Positions 60,114 through 64,000 of a stretch of 64,000 nucleotides of DNA are shown here, piece after piece. The DNA is from Uloborus plumipes (lineage: Eukaryota; Arthropoda; Arachnida; Araneae; Uloboridae), in contig JAXGGA010002816.1 in assembly GCA_038373865.1 (NCBI GenBank), positions 50,006 to 114,005 of the forward strand. Direction: 5' to 3'. Each line of letters opens with the position of its first letter. Position 1 is the first letter of the stretch. The position numbers were made by a program, and so were the translations under genes. The notes under the pieces are model-generated. The model was not told the DNA's origin. It saw only the letters and a program-made list of their open reading frames with translations, and ran no database searches.

Positions 60114-61570
60114 CTTTTTCGCAACTTTGAAACCTTTTCTGTGTTCCTGTACCACTTGAAGAAGACACTGTCTTTGTTTTTCGTCGTTAGTGATAGTCTT
60201 AACAAATGCTTCAATAAGGGTCATGCCACGCTCCGCATTGTCGTTTACAATCCTCAGTTTCTTTGGTAGTATAAAGCCTTGTTGGTAGCTATCTTAAAGA
60301 TTCGAATGCTCAGGATCAAACAGCTGATATATTTTGAGTTTCTTCTTTACATGAATAAGGACGCTAAAAATATTCCAAATCATTTCTTAGTGCTTGCACA
60401 AAAATGGTTGCTGGGAACCCAGCTCTTAGATATCCTTTTTCTCATTAACGATAAGCATGTGAAAGAAATCACATTCATCTGTTACGAATACCTTTTGTTT
60501 GTCCAGCTGCAAGTTTGAACTGGTTGGGAAATATCCATAACTTGAAGCCATAAAGAATCTTTAACACAGATATAACACGAGGAACCACTCCTGGGACACG
60601 AAAACATACACCAGGAGAAGGTGCTCTGCTCAAGAAAATCGCACTAAGCTCTAGTATCTTCCTTGGACACTTCTTTTACATGGGTCATCAGAAGTTAACT
60701 TTGCGCAACTTCCATTACTAGTTGCACGTTGCTCTGAATGTACTACCAACTCCTCATCCTCATTGTTCCTCACTCCAGGTTTAAAATTAGAATGTTTTAT
60801 TCTGGACTATGATTGCTAAAACCGCTTAAAAAGCAGTATTGTAGATCCAATGGCAGTGGATGGTTCCACGCAATTGCGTGAACATCGCATCTGACATTGC
60901 ACGCAATCAAATACCCCAATTTTACCAATTTCTTGGTTTATCGGTTAAAATACCGAGAGACCAAGAGTAGAATAGATTTTGGTTGTAATACCACAGAAAA
61001 CACAATGTCTAAAATATAATGGCGGAAAGCACAATATAAAAGTTGCTTCCCTAGTTTTTTTTCCCCAAGTTCAAACATGCTCCAACTTTAGTACCGGCAA
61101 TGCATGTCGTATTGAAACACATACCACGTACGAGCTCAGTAAGTTCCCATTTATCTAACTGGTTATCGTACAGCAGCATTTTCTGTAGCAATTCCAATGC
61201 CTGACTAACTTACTAGAACCCAGAAGTAAATCATCAATGCTTGTGGTCCTGATACTAAAACTGGTATGAAACCCACCGATCATCCTTCATTTTCCCAATA
61301 TATTTTGCATAAGTGTTTCGTTTCAGTGAACTATCAAAGGAAGTCCTAGATTTAAACGACTTTTGTAAGTTAACGGCCAATTCAGAGCGAATAGTTTGCA
61401 TTTACCGTTTTATGGACGTTGTCAAATCCTCCCCATTTTGACCCATATTTTGTACTGTAGCAGCTACTATCAAAGTGGCTTTCTGTCACTTATACTGGGC
61501 CCTGTCTAGAGTGGATGCTAGGTGTTTTAGCCAAGTAAACTCATGCACCTCAAACAACCGAAAAGAAAAC
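60114..61570 (-). pseudogene. transposase-like pseudogene, unnamed family
   Basis: Read from 61570 downwards with stops and shifts, conserved-looking blocks appear. WLKHLASTLDRAQYK is followed by ATLIVAATVQNMGQNGEDL. A later block is ALELLQKMLLYDNQLDKWEL continuing TELVRGMCFNTT. The C-terminus is clean: KKLRIVNDNAERGMTLIEAF, about 28 residues further on HRKGFKVAKK, then stop at 60114. From memory, similar 'V-N-D-x-A-E-R-G-x-x-L-I' C-termini recur in repetitive proteins of hydra and arthropods, but I cannot name the family. Multiple stops show it is dead. Confidence 0.55.
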
Positions 61571-61945
61571 AGAAACCACAGCCCGAGCTTGCAACTGCAT
61601 TTTCTACCCAAACTCAGGTAAAAGATAATGCAGCTTTGGAGCAGGGGGGGGGGGGTAATCGTTACAACTCACTTTGAGCTAATATTTTATTGACTAATTA
61701 CTTAGTAGAGTAAACTAACGTTTTAAGTTATTCCATTTTATATGAAGAATAATATTATTTCGGGTAATGAAGCTATATACTCCAACTCTCGAAATTGCTA
61801 ATTTTCAACAGAATTCGATCGCATTGAGTGACCTCTAATTATTATTTAATTGAGCTAAAATTTTACATACATCACATTCATGAATAGTGTAAAAAAACTG
61901 CGGGGTAAGACCAGAGAAATTCAAAAAAAATTTCTTTGAATCACC

Positions 61946-63327
<1,382 letters not shown>

Positions 63328-63358
<31 letters not shown>
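63328..63358. repeat. (TA)n microsatellite, right part
   Basis: About 15 TA units after the Tc1-like element. Confidence 0.93.
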
Positions 63359-63366
<8 letters not shown>

Positions 63367-64000
63367 ATAACATTTACTGGAACATGGAATATATAACTAT
63401 ACGTATAAGCACAAATTTAAATATCTCTTCTCTCACATTTGCTTATCTCATACACACGCTCTTAATTCTTCGTTCTTATTGCATTTATAAAGCATGAGTT
63501 ACGTTATGGCTGACTACATTTCTAGTTCTATTGTATGAATGTTGCATGCCTTGCATAGATTCTCTTGGAAACTCCATGTATTCTAATTTCATGCATTTTC
63601 ACTTCAGCAATTATTTTCTATGTACCTTTTTCTTCTGTATAAATTCGTTGCATTAATTTTTAATTACTGCACATACATTTAGATTTTTTAAGCATAGTTT
63701 TGATATAACATACTTAAGTCCAATCTATTCTATATAGTGATATTGATTTACTTTCTATTTATCAATTTCTCGTAAATATTTCTTTGCAGTTATTTTTTTT
63801 CTATTCATTTCTTTTTATCTTTTTCAATGTTTTAATTTTTACAATTAACTTTCATTGTTTGTATTCAAATGAATCAACAAATGTACTGTTTAAAAGTTTA
63901 ACAGTATCTTAGGTAAAGTATTAATTATCTTCCCATATCAACTGACCCTGGACTCTTGGATGCTAATATGAAACAACTACGGAAATGAATGAAAAAATTA
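63359..64000. other. AT-rich stretch, nothing recognised
   Basis: No gene or repeat boundary supported. The NDRG-like gene presumably continues beyond the window. Confidence 0.45.

Overview
The window looks like AT-rich, repeat-laden animal DNA. It has GT–AG introns, TA, TG and TTTA microsatellites, tRNA-derived SINEs and many TA-, TTAA- and 8-bp-target DNA transposons. The Tc1/mariner, piggyBac and hAT debris, the low gene density and the sequence of the one host gene fit an arthropod with a large, transposon-rich genome. A chelicerate such as a spider is my guess, but nothing here proves it.

One host gene can be reconstructed, on the + strand. Short exons at 12729-12779, 35253-35316, 38399-38516, 39789-39851, 41654-41714, 50047-50133 and 50610-50687 splice in a consistent phase into 174 codons. 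They encode the core of an NDRG-family protein (N-myc downstream regulated; Drosophila MESK2-like), an alpha/beta-hydrolase-fold pseudoenzyme. Exons at 59077-59133 and perhaps 58569-58609 may continue it. The first coding exon(s) and the C-terminal part are not identified and probably lie outside. Nearly everything else is intron, including a first visible intron of 22.5 kb and a fifth of 8.3 kb, filled with mobile DNA.

Layout. 0-8.9 kb: a TA-flanked MITE, old tandem repeats (period about 490 bp) carrying a hAT-like MITE, and a mariner relic nested in another MITE. 12.1-18.2 kb: a hairpin MITE, then a three-level nest (hAT-like > TTAA/piggyBac-like > long-inverted-repeat element). 19-30 kb: more MITEs, a 2.4-kb foldback and two elements with TA-flanked GGGG termini. 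33-36.3 kb: an intact Tc1/mariner transposon (DD36E spacing) inside a low-copy tandem repeat, and a 569-bp piggyBac remnant. 37.6-41.5 kb: nested MITEs, a SINE, (TG)56 and a foldback. 41.8-47.3 kb: a nest of at least four inverted-repeat elements plus a retroposon. 47.7-50 kb: a second SINE and a pogo-like MITE. 53.2-54.6 kb: a dead DD34E Tc1-like element. 59.3-63.4 kb: one TA microsatellite split by two different decayed transposons.

Only the transposase at 33212-34258 is an intact long reading frame. The other transposases are pseudogenes. I saw no bacterial-type operon, CRISPR array, rRNA or convincing functional tRNA gene.
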